A program made the position numbers and the translations under genes. The notes under the pieces were generated by a model. That model saw only the letters and a program-made list of their open reading frames with translations. It was not told the origin of the DNA and ran no database searches. From assembly GCA_964057225.1 (NCBI GenBank), contig OZ059900.1, positions 14,461,638-14,525,637 on the forward strand: 64,000 nt of DNA, read 5' to 3'. This document shows, piece by piece, positions 18,271-28,775 of the stretch (positions are counted from its first letter, which is position 1; every line of letters starts with the position of its first letter). The stretch comes from Auanema rhodensis. Taxonomy: Eukaryota > Nematoda > Chromadorea > Rhabditida > Rhabditidae.

Positions 18271-21200
18271 TCAGAAAAGGTCGACGTAGGAAGGCAGAGA
18301 TTCCTTGCTCGTCGATGGCTTGTTTGGTGGTGTGGCTTCTGTCTTCTTCAGCTTTGGCTTTGAGGGAGTTTGAGTCCCTTGTGTGCAGATATCAGGTAAA
18401 GACCTCTTCTGGAAGAGGTTTTTGATGCAGCGAAGTTCCTCAATGATGAGGTTCAATGGTGCTGTGAGTTGTTGGATGTCCTTGCGGAGATCCTTCATCT
18501 CATTTACCAGAAGCTTGAGTTCTGGTTGCGCTTCCACTACAATGATGTTGGATTTGCGTGGAGGCGATGTTTCACAGCTTCTCTTTCTTGATGGGGCCCT
18601 CAAAGGATCGTAGGGCATGTCCAATTTTACGTCGTCCAAGTGGTCCTTATGAATTCTTTCCACCAATTCGGTGAGTCGTTTCTCGTTGCCAAATAGTTGT
18701 AGATCAGTAAGCTCCTTTTCGAATACATTATAGGTCCTGGCTGTGTTGATAAAGTCCTTTATTTTGATGAAATAACAGAGAATATCAGTAGCGGCAAGTT
18801 GGATGTCTCTAGCAGGAGTATTCGTAATCGCTTCAAGTTGGAATAAAGTTTTCAGAGATAGATCCATGGATTGCAATAGGCCCTTGTAGTAATCATTTCT
18901 TTTGTCTAAGGACAGACGTAAGTATGATTGTTTTCTCTCGGCTGAGGAAGCAAGAGTATCGCGAATAGTGTTGGCGTGAGTTGACATGATTAGGAATAAG
19001 AGTATGATAGCGACGTGGGTCTTCCGTTGAGTGATGAGGAAGAGGAGGCGCCTGAGGAAACGAAGCGTAATGATGGGCAGGCGGAGCGTGGTTTTAATAA
19101 TTCTGATAGCGAAGAAAAGTGTGTTGCTCGCGATGGCGATGGAGTATGTCGTCATGATGTAATACGAAATGGCCAATGCGGATAATATCAGTATGAGACA
19201 AAATAGAAGTTCTCTGTACCAGTTAAGGTAAATGTCGTAGAAATGAGTGATATCAGGCCATGGGAAAGATATAACTGACTCATGAATGGAGGAGTGATTG
19301 CCATCGACGTAGTGTTTGTTGAGATCTTCCATATTATTCACGTAATATAATATTCCGGTGAGCAAAAATGACTTCGTTTGTTTTCCGCAAGTGTATGAAC
19401 ACTGTGTTCGAGGTGAAGCTGTTGTCATTGGAAGTCGAATAGTGTTCATTGTTCCTTCAGGGCTGCAGTGTAGCATGAATGCTGTACCTTCGCAAGTTGT
19501 TGCCGCGAGAGTATTTGTTGATGAGGAACATATAATTTTAGCCTGTGCTCCGTTTTGACAGTTGTAACAGCCTGTTAACATGGAGTCTGTTATGTCGCAA
19601 AATTCCGAGCTGTAATTGAATGAGCTTTGGAATTTGCCATCAATTGTGATGTGTAGTTCGGCCATAATGTTACGGTTGACAGTTATGTGAACTTTGCGAT
19701 TTGAAGATTCGATGGAGTAGGCAGGTGTGATGAGTGGTAAGGCACTTTTCACATTTTCAAATGATGTATTCAAAGAGTAGTCTTTGCATCGACAATTCAC
19801 GGTATCTTCGGCTGGTGAACAATCGCAATGTGGAGTAGCTTGGCATTCCATTTTTATTGCTTTCTCTCTAGATGAGCAAGATAGAGTTGCTGGTTGGTTC
19901 CAGACTGCTGTTTTCGTCAGATTTCGAATGAATTTGTATTGCATTGCTGGTATGACGGGTGAAGTAATGCTGGTAAGTGCTATCTTGAATGGAGACAAAG
20001 AAGTTATCAAATCGCCGTGTAAGGTGATGTTTCTGGTGATTATATTTGTTCCATTTTGATAGGTAAGTAGCATCTGAGTAGATTGTGACCATTCTGTGCA
20101 AGTGAAGACTTCGTAAATGGATTTGTCCGTGGGTTTCATATACGTTCTGTAGAAGAGGCAACCGGATGATGGATAGAAGCATCCGCAGCCAATGCCTCCA
20201 CAAGATTCTGTGCAGAATGTTTGTCCTGGGTATTGGTTGGCCATAGTTAGTTCATTGATCTTGGTGTCTTCTCTGATCATGGCGCATTTTGTTTCTTGGC
20301 AGGATCCAGTTCGTGGGCAACGTTTGCTGTCTTGGACTTGAGTGATGCTTTCTCTAGTGAAGTATAGTGAATTTACTTCGCAAGAATAAGTGCTTTTGAT
20401 CCACTGGATGCGTAGGAAAGTGATTTTGTCCTCGTTGTTGGTAAATGAGAGACATGCTTCCTGAGTGTATGGGCTGATGGTAAGTCGTTCTGATGTTCGG
20501 ATTCGACATTCGTTTTGAGTGCATGACGATTCTTTTGTTGAAATCATGTTCAATTCTTGACATGCAGAGGTGTTTCCTATTTCTAACAGTATTATTGCAA
20601 GAAGAGGAATGACGGATTGCCTTCTTTTTGAGAAGAGTTTCTTCAATTTTCGTCCAATTGTCAGTGTGAGTGAGAAGATTATATAGCACCACAGACGAAT
20701 TGGTTTGCCGATAACCCATGGTGTGTATAGTAGTCCGTAGCATAAGGCTGTGATCATATATACTATGAGTGTCAGTAGCAAGATTGAAGTCCAAGGCCAG
20801 CACGATGGATTGAGCAGGGTTGCTGTACAAAATGTGCAGGTAACTGTAGAGCAGAAGTGGACTCCTGGGCATGTTAAGAACATGTGTTGAAGTCTGGAGT
20901 TGTGAAAAAATGTCCAACTGACTTGGTAGTCTGTCAATATTTCTGCTGTGGGAAGAGTGACGTCTCCGTTGTTACTACTGTTGAAGCATGTGTTTTGGAT
21001 GCACACTTGTTGGTTTGCCGTACTGATTCCTTGGATATGAACTCCGTGGGAGTTGCATGAAATTGTTGGGTTTGCTGAGGCCATTGGTCCGAAAATCGCA
21101 AGTATTGTGAAGAAAGTGAGGAGTGTATTGGTTGTATCTCCGTACCATACTCGTGGTAAGTTACGTAAGTTGGTTCTTCTTTCTTCATGAACTTGTTCTT

Positions 21201-24200
21201 CTGGTGTTGCGTTGCCCTTGAGTTTTTCTGGGATCTCGTTGTCTGAGATTTCCAATGGGTGCAGTAAGTTGACTGGTCTTTTTATTTCTCGACCTGTTTC
21301 CGAAATCAGCGTTGCTTCTCTGATGTTTCCTGATCTGTCGGGGTGAACTTGAATTATTTTTCCTGTACTCCATTTGTGACGGGGAATAGGAAGCTCGTTG
21401 ATTAGGACGATTTGACCAATGGATGGAGTTAACTTTGTTCCCGCTTTCTTAACTGAAATGTTGTGATGGTGTGTAGCGCGGATCTCTTTCAGGTATAGGT
21501 CTGTCCAGAGTTCCCAGAACTTGTTTGTGCGTTTCCTTGATGAGTGAATGGCTCGTTCTGTATCAGCTTGAGTTTGTAGCGCTGGGCTGTCAATGTAATC
21601 CTCATCCATTTCTTCTTCTGATTCGACAGAGATGTTCAAGTCGATGTCTTTATAGATGAAATCGCATGGTCGTATGATCTCATCTTTGTTCGTATCTGTA
21701 CCGATGTATGTGAGTGGACGTGTGTTTATTGTAGCTTCACACTCTGCAAGGGTTATTGTGAGCTCTTCAGTAGTTGGAGTACTGTGGAGTGTTTTGTAAA
21801 GAGCTTCCTTCACGGACCTAATAAGTCTTTCGTAAAAACCGCCTTGCCATGGGGCATAGGGGGTGATGTTGTGCCAGCGAATTTTGTATTGATTTCCGCT
21901 GTCTGTTGTAGTGAAGAGTTTGTTTGCAACCTTTTGACCAAGCTCAAAGGTGCTTGCGTTGTCGCAGGTTATGCTCGATGGGCATCCACGTCGTGCCCAG
22001 ATTTTCCGTAAACAGTTGAGGAATGCGGTAGTTGTGAGGTTGTGAATCACCTCAAGATGGATGAGTCTTGTCACCGTGCAGGTGTAGATGCAGCTCCAGA
22101 CTTTCGTATTTCCGTCTTTGACTGTGATGGGTCCGAAGTAGTCGAGACCTACATGTTTGAAGGGTTGGCTTCGTTGGAGTCGTCTGGATGGTACGTTTCC
22201 TGATGGAGGGTACGTAAATGGCCGGTTGTTAAGCCTTTGACAATTTGCGCACTTTCTTATGACTGCTTGTGTCTGGGAACGTAGTTGAGGAATCCAGTAT
22301 TTTTGTCGTACTTCCGCCATGGTATGAGCGGTACTTTTGTGAAATTTTTCATGAAAGTGCTCTATGAGGAGTCGTGCGGTTGGTGTTTTGGGAAGGATGA
22401 TGATAGGAAGCTTAGCTGATTGCTCTAGCTCGGCGTTTTCCATTCGTCCTCTACTGTGCCAGAGGTGATCTCTGAGGAGTGGACGGAGATCGTTTCTTTG
22501 GGCTGCTGTCAGACGAACCATCAAGTTTCTTTGATGAAGGTGTAGTAGATTTAGTTCTGCTTCTTCATAATGTTGAGGTGTACGAGCTTCAGTGAGTGGA
22601 TAATGAGTTGCTATCCATTTTTCTTGTGCCTGTGTCCATGAGGAACAGTCTGATATCCATGGTTCTTCGTTTGGGTCGTCATCCGTAGTTGTCATGTGAA
22701 CATTCACTTCATTCTGTGGAAGAGTGAATAATGGACCATTGATTGCTCGTTCGAGTTGAGCTTGTGGATTCCACCAGTAATGGTCGCTTAGCTCTGCTGT
22801 GGTACAACCTCTTGTGGCGATGTCGGCTGGATTATCCTTCGTGTTGATATAACCAAAGAAGGTCTTTATTTCCATATCTTCCAGTTGTTCTGCGCATTCG
22901 TTGATTTCTTTGATGCGGTTTTGTACCAAGACCCCAGTTGTTTTCTGGTCTGGTTTCTGTCGGATCCAAGCAAGTGCTATCTCAGAGTCGGATAGAAAGG
23001 TAGCAGTTTCTATCTTGATGTTGCCTCTGATTTCTTTGGCGATTTTCAGAGTGTTTGATACTCCTATTGTAAGAGCAGAGATTTCTGCTTTTGGGATTGT
23101 GATGGATGAACTCTTGGAGTGCAACTTTGATTTTGCAAACATGAGCCTGGGTTTGCGAGTTGATGCTGATAAGATGTAGACGCAAAATCCTAACGCTGAT
23201 CCGCTGGAATCTGTGCAAGTGACCAGATGATATGAGTTTGTTGGGTCTGATGGTAGTGAGCGAGGAATCGCTTTTACCATGTGAAAATTGTCTGACAATT
23301 CTTTCCATTTTTGTTGTAGCTCATGGGGAAGTGTTGTGTCCCAGTCGAAGTTTTCTGTCCACAGTGATTGTAAAAACAGACGGAGTGGATGAAGGCTGGG
23401 GCAGATCATTCCCATAGGATCGAAGATTGAGGCTATAGCTTGAGTTATGCCTCTTTTGGTTGGTTTTGTTTCTGTTATCTTCGTCTCGATAATCCATTGA
23501 TCAGTCTTGGTGTCCCAAGGTAGTCCCAATACTTTGGGTGTTGTTGAACTGTTTTTCTCTTCCATACTGAGGTTGTTGTTGAAGGTATCGTCGTTAGATA
23601 TGAACTCTTGGAGTGTCATATTCATTTCTGCGAATATGTCTTTGATGTCTTGATACCAGAGACATATCTTTTCGCTCGAATCACCTGCTAAGAGTAAGTT
23701 GTCGACGTAGAGGTTTTCCTTTATTTGATGGGCAAGAAAGTTTTCGTGACTTCTTTGCATCAGATGATAGCGTATAGTTGCGCTGAGTAGGAATGGAGAA
23801 GCGTTGATGCCAAACGGAACTCGGCAAAAACGAAGTGTCCTTATGTTTTCTGGTGTGATTGGTTGATTGATGTCATTTAACCAGAAGAATCGTGTCGCGT
23901 CTCTTTCGGATTCGTGTAGTCGGATTTGAAGAAAGGCTTTTTTAACGTCAGCAATCATTGCTATTGGTCCGCATCTGAATCGTAGTATCATCCCTATGAG
24001 AGAAGGAAGGATTAATGGGCCTTGGTGAATGACGTCGTTCAAGCTTGGCTTGTTTTGGTAATGTCCGGAGGCATCGTAGACTATTCTAAGCTTAGTCGTT
24101 TCCTTTTGAGGCGTTATCACTGCCTGATGGGCGATGTAGTGAATCCTATGAGCGTTTGGGTATGGATCCGTAGCCTCCTCAATGATGCCGCTGTTTAACT

Positions 24201-26532
24201 GTTCTTCAATAATGTTGTTGTATTGTTGAAGTAGTTGTGGTTGATTTGATAGTTTAAGGGCTAAACTTGTCAATCTTTTGAGAGCAAGTGCTCTGTTGTC
24301 CGGAAGTAAGTGTGCGTTTTCTTTCCATGGGAACGAAACATAATAGCCATCTTCTTTCTTTTGGATTGAAGCGTTGAATTGATCTAGGATCAATTTGTCT
24401 CTTGCTTCTCTCTCCTCTTGTTCTGTGCCGGTAAATTCCATGTGTTCTTCAATGAAACTTTTGTTCCATTTTTGAATTGGTATTGAAGATTCTCCTGTGA
24501 TGACGGAGTAGGCACTAATTGACTTTTTGTCAGTTGTTTGACCGGTGATGAAATCTCCAAATTGTGTGTGGATGATTATGTTGTCTGGATTTAATTGCTC
24601 TACGGAAGTCAGTGCTTGCCACATAAGGTCCGATCCTATGAGGATTCTAGGAGTAATCTTGGAAGTTTGTCCTAGGCTTGGCTTGGCCTTTGTAGCTTTT
24701 TGGAAGCTGACTGTGTTGATAGGTCCTGTGAGAATCTTCTTTGTCCATAAGTTGGCAATGATTTCGGACTTGGTTCCGATGATCTTTGCTTCCACTTTAT
24801 TGAGTTTCTCAATAGAGGTTGTGTTTCCGAAGGTTTTTATCTTTACTCGCTTCGTTTGGATTACGGTAAGCTGAAGCTCTTTAGCGAGGTCTTCTTCGAT
24901 GAAGGATGTGTCTGATCCGCTATCAAGTATAGCGGGCACAGCAATGGTCTTATCCCCTTTGAAGATGTTGATCGTCCCTACCGGGAGTAGAGCGTTGTAA
25001 AACTGTTGGTCCTGTTGTTGAGTAGCGAACTGAATGATGTGTTCTTCCTCGTTGTAATCATCTTCCATGGGAGTGCTGCTTAACATATTCACTTTGGAAG
25101 TCTTCTTTCTTCCGTAGCAGAGGACTTCCAAATGTTTTTCGCCACACTTAGAGCATGTGCGTTTGCTGGGGCAGTTCTCTGTGTTGTGAGACTTGCGTAG
25201 ACAGTTGTGGCAGCGTTTTTCTTGAGTCAGAATGGTCTGACGTTCTTTCTTCGTCTTCGGAGTGTCGCAGTCCCAGGGAGCGTGGGGTTTCTGACAGAAG
25301 ATGCAGCTTGTTGTTTTTGCTGCTGTTTTTCTCATCTCAGGTCGTGGGCGCTGAGGTGTCGACACGTTGTTGGGCTTTGGGCCTGTGAAGCTGTTTGGAC
25401 GTTGGATGGGTTTCTCAAATCGATCAGCAGCAAAGATTTTTACCTTGTTTTGTTGGCGAAGGTATCTTTGAAGTGTCGATACTAGTGTTCCAATGCTGGG
25501 CCTTGTGTCGAGCGTTTTGTAGAGCTCTTGAATAATGCTGCCTGGTAGCTTGCTGTGTAGAAGTACAATAGCAAGAGCGTTTAGCGCTTCGTTTGAATTG
25601 GTTTCTGTTTGGCGAAAGATACCGGATATCTTGTCGGCCATGAACAGAAGGTCTCTGTTGCTCGTGGAGCGTGGTTGGATTTGTACGAAATCCAACATTA
25701 GGTGTTGGAGGATGTTGTCGTTGTCATCGTACAAATCATGGAGGAAGCAGACGGCAGCGTCATAGGAGTCTTCGTTCGTTGGGAACGAAGAGAGCTGAGC
25801 GGCTGCTTCACCGACAAGAGATTGACGTAGGTAGTTAAATTTCTCGATTGTCGGTATGTTAGCCGAGTGGATGAGTCGGTTGAACAAACTCCAGAAGTTG
25901 CGCCAGTTCTTCACATTTCCGTCAAACTTAGGGATGTCTACAGGTTTGACCGTGGGTCTCAGTCTGTAGGACTCCCTGTACGCTATTGGTAGCGGTTCGT
26001 TTCCCAACTGAGCTTGAGTCGGTTGGGTGAGGTCTGGCCTCTGAACTTCAGTTGTGAGCGGAATGTTGGCAATGGGCTGGGCAGACGGCGCAGAAGAAGT
26101 TTGTTCTTCTTCCGGGTCTTGAGCTCGCATTGCAGAGACTTGGTCTCTTAGCGCGGAGGTATATCCACGTAGGGTGGATATGTGTCTCCGGAGAGTATCC
26201 TCGTTAGCGAGGATTCTCTCTTGATCTTCAGAGTTAAGATCTTCGGTAATATTGTTCAACTCCTCAATGAGGGAGTTGATCATGTTGATGTCAAGGTCAA
26301 TAGCCAGCATCTCTTTTTCACGAAGTTCAATCATCCAGGTCATTTTGTTTGACTGGAGATTGATTTGACGAGTCATGAAAGATTTTCTTCGTCCGTCCTG
26401 TTTTTGAAGCTTAGTCAAAAACGAAGTACACCTAGCGATCCAAGCGTTGGCCCGAGAGGTATCGGAAGCCTCGGCCTCATGCACCATGTTTTGACTGGAG
26501 TCCTTTGAAGTAGGAGAGCGTAAAACAGGCAT
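18271..26532 (-). CDS. BEL-2 Gag-Pol-Env polyprotein
   Basis: An uninterrupted frame of 2753 codons. Residues 1-15 are encoded by the 5' LTR and the second Met (16) spans the LTR/primer-site junction, so the true start may be Met 16. Order: coiled-coil N-terminal Gag; capsid-like region about 200-370; three zinc-knuckle-like CxxC...H...C motifs about 415-475; protease DSGS at 537; RT with YVDN at 942-945, normal for BEL/Pao; RNase H about 1103-1190; integrase zinc domain about 1388-1436 and catalytic D1464, D1524, E1568; integrase C-terminal domain about 1706-1763; then env. Env has a signal-like helix near 1800, a small Cys-rich Gn-like part with transmembrane helices, a second signal sequence, then a Gc-like ectodomain whose fusion-loop region (ESCGGIGCGCF...CLFYR) is at about 2101-2126. 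A transmembrane helix lies at about 2436-2459 with more hydrophobic helices to about 2516. The last 235 residues form a charged, partly coiled-coil tail I do not recognise. Confidence 0.94.
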   Translation of the reverse strand: MPVLRSPTSKDSSQNMVHEAEASDTSRANAWIARCTSFLTKLQKQDGRRKSFMTRQINLQSNKMTWMIELREKEMLAIDLDINMINSLIEELNNITEDLNSEDQERILANEDTLRRHISTLRGYTSALRDQVSAMRAQDPEEEQTSSAPSAQPIANIPLTTEVQRPDLTQPTQAQLGNEPLPIAYRESYRLRPTVKPVDIPKFDGNVKNWRNFWSLFNRLIHSANIPTIEKFNYLRQSLVGEAAAQLSSFPTNEDSYDAAVCFLHDLYDDNDNILQHLMLDFVQIQPRSTSNRDLLFMADKISGIFRQTETNSNEALNALAIVLLHSKLPGSIIQELYKTLDTRPSIGTLVSTLQRYLRQQNKVKIFAADRFEKPIQRPNSFTGPKPNNVSTPQRPRPEMRKTAAKTTSCIFCQKPHAPWDCDTPKTKKERQTILTQEKRCHNCLRKSHNTENCPSKRTCSKCGEKHLEVLCYGRKKTSKVNMLSSTPMEDDYNEEEHIIQFATQQQDQQFYNALLPVGTINIFKGDKTIAVPAILDSGSDTSFIEEDLAKELQLTVIQTKRVKIKTFGNTTSIEKLNKVEAKIIGTKSEIIANLWTKKILTGPINTVSFQKATKAKPSLGQTSKITPRILIGSDLMWQALTSVEQLNPDNIIIHTQFGDFITGQTTDKKSISAYSVITGESSIPIQKWNKSFIEEHMEFTGTEQEEREARDKLILDQFNASIQKKEDGYYVSFPWKENAHLLPDNRALALKRLTSLALKLSNQPQLLQQYNNIIEEQLNSGIIEEATDPYPNAHRIHYIAHQAVITPQKETTKLRIVYDASGHYQNKPSLNDVIHQGPLILPSLIGMILRFRCGPIAMIADVKKAFLQIRLHESERDATRFFWLNDINQPITPENIRTLRFCRVPFGINASPFLLSATIRYHLMQRSHENFLAHQIKENLYVDNLLLAGDSSEKICLWYQDIKDIFAEMNMTLQEFISNDDTFNNNLSMEEKNSSTTPKVLGLPWDTKTDQWIIETKITETKPTKRGITQAIASIFDPMGMICPSLHPLRLFLQSLWTENFDWDTTLPHELQQKWKELSDNFHMVKAIPRSLPSDPTNSYHLVTCTDSSGSALGFCVYILSASTRKPRLMFAKSKLHSKSSSITIPKAEISALTIGVSNTLKIAKEIRGNIKIETATFLSDSEIALAWIRQKPDQKTTGVLVQNRIKEINECAEQLEDMEIKTFFGYINTKDNPADIATRGCTTAELSDHYWWNPQAQLERAINGPLFTLPQNEVNVHMTTTDDDPNEEPWISDCSSWTQAQEKWIATHYPLTEARTPQHYEEAELNLLHLHQRNLMVRLTAAQRNDLRPLLRDHLWHSRGRMENAELEQSAKLPIIILPKTPTARLLIEHFHEKFHKSTAHTMAEVRQKYWIPQLRSQTQAVIRKCANCQRLNNRPFTYPPSGNVPSRRLQRSQPFKHVGLDYFGPITVKDGNTKVWSCIYTCTVTRLIHLEVIHNLTTTAFLNCLRKIWARRGCPSSITCDNASTFELGQKVANKLFTTTDSGNQYKIRWHNITPYAPWQGGFYERLIRSVKEALYKTLHSTPTTEELTITLAECEATINTRPLTYIGTDTNKDEIIRPCDFIYKDIDLNISVESEEEMDEDYIDSPALQTQADTERAIHSSRKRTNKFWELWTDLYLKEIRATHHHNISVKKAGTKLTPSIGQIVLINELPIPRHKWSTGKIIQVHPDRSGNIREATLISETGREIKRPVNLLHPLEISDNEIPEKLKGNATPEEQVHEERRTNLRNLPRVWYGDTTNTLLTFFTILAIFGPMASANPTISCNSHGVHIQGISTANQQVCIQNTCFNSSNNGDVTLPTAEILTDYQVSWTFFHNSRLQHMFLTCPGVHFCSTVTCTFCTATLLNPSCWPWTSILLLTLIVYMITALCYGLLYTPWVIGKPIRLWCYIIFSLTLTIGRKLKKLFSKRRQSVIPLLAIILLEIGNTSACQELNMISTKESSCTQNECRIRTSERLTISPYTQEACLSFTNNEDKITFLRIQWIKSTYSCEVNSLYFTRESITQVQDSKRCPRTGSCQETKCAMIREDTKINELTMANQYPGQTFCTESCGGIGCGCFYPSSGCLFYRTYMKPTDKSIYEVFTCTEWSQSTQMLLTYQNGTNIITRNITLHGDLITSLSPFKIALTSITSPVIPAMQYKFIRNLTKTAVWNQPATLSCSSREKAIKMECQATPHCDCSPAEDTVNCRCKDYSLNTSFENVKSALPLITPAYSIESSNRKVHITVNRNIMAELHITIDGKFQSSFNYSSEFCDITDSMLTGCYNCQNGAQAKIICSSSTNTLAATTCEGTAFMLHCSPEGTMNTIRLPMTTASPRTQCSYTCGKQTKSFLLTGILYYVNNMEDLNKHYVDGNHSSIHESVISFPWPDITHFYDIYLNWYRELLFCLILILSALAISYYIMTTYSIAIASNTLFFAIRIIKTTLRLPIITLRFLRRLLFLITQRKTHVAIILLFLIMSTHANTIRDTLASSAERKQSYLRLSLDKRNDYYKGLLQSMDLSLKTLFQLEAITNTPARDIQLAATDILCYFIKIKDFINTARTYNVFEKELTDLQLFGNEKRLTELVERIHKDHLDDVKLDMPYDPLRAPSRKRSCETSPPRKSNIIVVEAQPELKLLVNEMKDLRKDIQQLTAPLNLIIEELRCIKNLFQKRSLPDICTQGTQTPSKPKLKKTEATPPNKPSTSKESLPSYVDLF
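26479..26486 (-). other. BEL-2 primer-binding site (core)
   Basis: TGGTGCAT directly abuts the 5' LTR and matches the complement of the 3' end of tRNA-Gly(GCC) including CCA. After 8 bases it diverges (GAGGCC), so pairing at this site alone is short. The adjoining A of the LTR plus TG form Met 16 of the long frame. Confidence 0.6.
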
Positions 26533-27345
26533 GGGTGGTTCAGTGGATTTGAAGTGTAGAGAACGAGAACGCTAGGTTACTTGGACAACGATTTATTAAG
26601 AGAGAACTGGTAAAGACAACAGTGACAAAAATAGGAATATAGATGAATACGATACGAAGCAAGAATACAAAGTAAATATGGAGCAGCAGCAACAGCAGAA
26701 CGACGCTTGGAGCGGTCGTTGGATCAAGAGGTGAAGAATGGGAAAAGCTGCGAGCTTATATACGAATTCTACCGGGCGATATACAATACATATTAATGAT
26801 GGCATGAAGAAATAGAGAAATAATTTACAACAAGAATACGAAATAATATATAATAAATGAAATATAAAATAATCAAGGAATAATAGATACGTGGGCTGAA
26901 TATTAGAATAGAATAGAATATAGAGAGAATACAGCATTTTGCCACAGATTGAATGTGCCTTCTGCTGTAAGTTGTGGGGGCAGGCTAAGTGTAGATGAGT
27001 CATGTCTTATCCTGTGCGGCATCTCCCAGATTTTGCAGGATGCGCGAGTGGGCGAATGAGTCATGAGCCATTTAGACCTCGATTGCAACTTACAAGATTA
27101 TTGATTAAGCTAAACAAATTCTTAAGATTAAAATAGACTATAGGCAATAAGAGAACAAGATTAACATAAAAGGTTAAGATGGATAGATGTGTTTAAGAGA
27201 CAATAATGAAGGAACATCTGGTGAGTAATCGGATAAACTTGCATGTGTGTGTGCGGCACGTATGAGTCATAGGTGAATAAAATAGTGGGAATAAAGTGCA
27301 TCGTTGTCCAAAAAGAGTATGGGAAAGATGGAGTGCGTTCGCACA
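26487..27345 (-). repeat. BEL-2 5' LTR
   Basis: Copy of 17379-18237. TATATAAG at 26755-26762 (minus) and AATAAA at 26592-26597 put transcription start and poly(A) signal in the expected order, leaving about 100 bp of U5. Confidence 0.95.
26529..26546 (+). other. tRNA-Gly 5'-end look-alike in BEL-2 U5
   Basis: GCATGGGTGGTTCAGTGG on the plus strand matches 17 of 18 bases of the 5' end of a typical eukaryotic tRNA-Gly(GCC). The element RNA is therefore complementary to the tRNA 5' half, 42 nt upstream of a primer site that fits the 3' end of the same tRNA. This suggests extended primer annealing. The copy in the other LTR is at 17421-17438. Confidence 0.55.
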
Positions 27346-27459
27346 AAAACAGAAAGTTTAAAACAACCTTTTTTCTAATAATTATCGTTTTTGTCCGACT
27401 TTTTGAAGAAAACAAAAATAGCATAACATTCGATAACGATGAATCAGAACAAAAACATT

Positions 27460-27531
27460 CTCCCCGGCCGGGAATTGAACCCGGGTCTCGCATGTGACAG
27501 ACGCGGATACTCACCACTATACTACCGAGGA
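27460..27531 (-). tRNA. tRNA-Asp(GTC), class E
   Basis: Consensus gene body. Its 3' spacer is cut by BEL-2 110 bp downstream of the gene; the T5 terminator is intact. Confidence 0.96.
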
Positions 27532-27898
27532 TTGAATTTGCACTTAGAAACTTTCATTAAGAGTGTGAGTTTGAATTAAAGTAGAAAAATGAAACACTGT
27601 CTCTAACATATCTTGATTCATGGCCTACTTTACTCAAAGAGCTAATTGAAGTTTGGTGTTAAAATGAACAATTGATTAACGCTGACGTTCCGTTTTTTTT
27701 CATCGTAATTGAGATAGAACATTTAAATTAAATGGAAATGTTTAAAAATTTAGAAAAAAAACACAAGCTCAAATCACTTTTGAAAAAACAGAAAGTTTAA
27801 AACAACCTTTTTTCTAAAAATATTCTTTTTTATCCGACTTTTTGAAAAAAACAAAAATAGCATAACATTCAATAACGATGAATCAGAACAAAAACATT

Positions 27899-27970
27899 CT
27901 CCCCGGCCGGGAATTGAACCCGGGTCTCGCATGTGACAGACGCGGATACTCACCACTATACTACCGAGGA
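27899..27970 (-). tRNA. tRNA-Asp(GTC), class A
   Basis: Consensus gene body; the spacer has a small rearrangement (AATATTC for AATTATC). Confidence 0.96.
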
Positions 27971-28337
27971 TTGAATTTGCACTAAGAAACTTTCATTAAG
28001 AGTGTGAGTTTGAAATATAGTAGAAAAATGAAACACTGTCTCTAACATATATTGATTTATGGCCTACTTTACTCAAAGAGCTAATTGAAGTTTGGTTTTA
28101 AAATGAACAATTGATTAAAGCTGACGTTCCGTTTTTTTTCATCGTAATTGAGATAGAACATTTAAATTAAATAGAAATGTTTAAAAATTTAGAAAAAAAA
28201 CACAAGCTCAAATCACTTTTGAAAAAACAGAAAATTTAAAACAACCTTTTTTCTCATAATTATCTTTTTTATCCGACTTTTTGAAAAAAACAAAAATAGC
28301 ATAACATTCAATAACGATGAATCAGAACAAAAACATT

Positions 28338-28409
28338 CTCCCCGGCCGGGAATTGAACCCGGGTCTCGCATGTGACAGACGCGGATACTCACCACTATAC
28401 TACCGAGGA
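28338..28409 (-). tRNA. tRNA-Asp(GTC), class M
   Basis: Consensus gene body. Confidence 0.96.
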
Positions 28410-28775
28410 TTGAGTTTGCACTTAGAAACTTTCATTAAGAGTGTGAGTTTGAATTATAGTAGAAAAATGAAACACTGTCTCTAACATATCTTGATTTATG
28501 GCCTACTTTATTCAAAGAGCTAATTGAAGTTTGGTGTTAAAATGAACAATTGATTAAAGCTGACGTTCCGTTTTTTTTCATCGTAATTGAGATAGAATAT
28601 TTAAATTAAATAGAAATGTTTAAAAATTTAGAAAAAAACACAAGCTCAAATCATTTTTGAAAAAACAGAAAGTTTAAAACAACCTTTTTTCTAATAATTA
28701 TCTTTTTTATCCGACTTTTGGAAAGAAACAAAAATAGCATAACATTCAATAACGATGAATCAGAACAAAAACATT

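Larger units (their letters stand above)
17379..27345 (-). mobile_element. BEL-2: complete BEL/Pao element with phlebovirus Gc-like env
   Basis: A 9,967-bp element with 859-bp LTRs (17379-18237 and 26487-27345) of equal length and, by eye, identical sequence. It has TG...CA ends and a 5-bp target duplication AAAAC (17374-17378, 27346-27350). One frame covers gag, protease, RT, RNase H, integrase and env. The whole looks recently inserted and possibly competent. It sits 110 bp downstream of one tRNA-Asp gene (27460) and 253 bp upstream of another (17121). Confidence 0.96.

Noticed and set aside
26462..26486. Full-length 18-nt primer site in BEL-2
   Set aside because: Only the first 8 bases fit a tRNA-Gly 3' end that I can recognise; the rest does not, so only the core is annotated.
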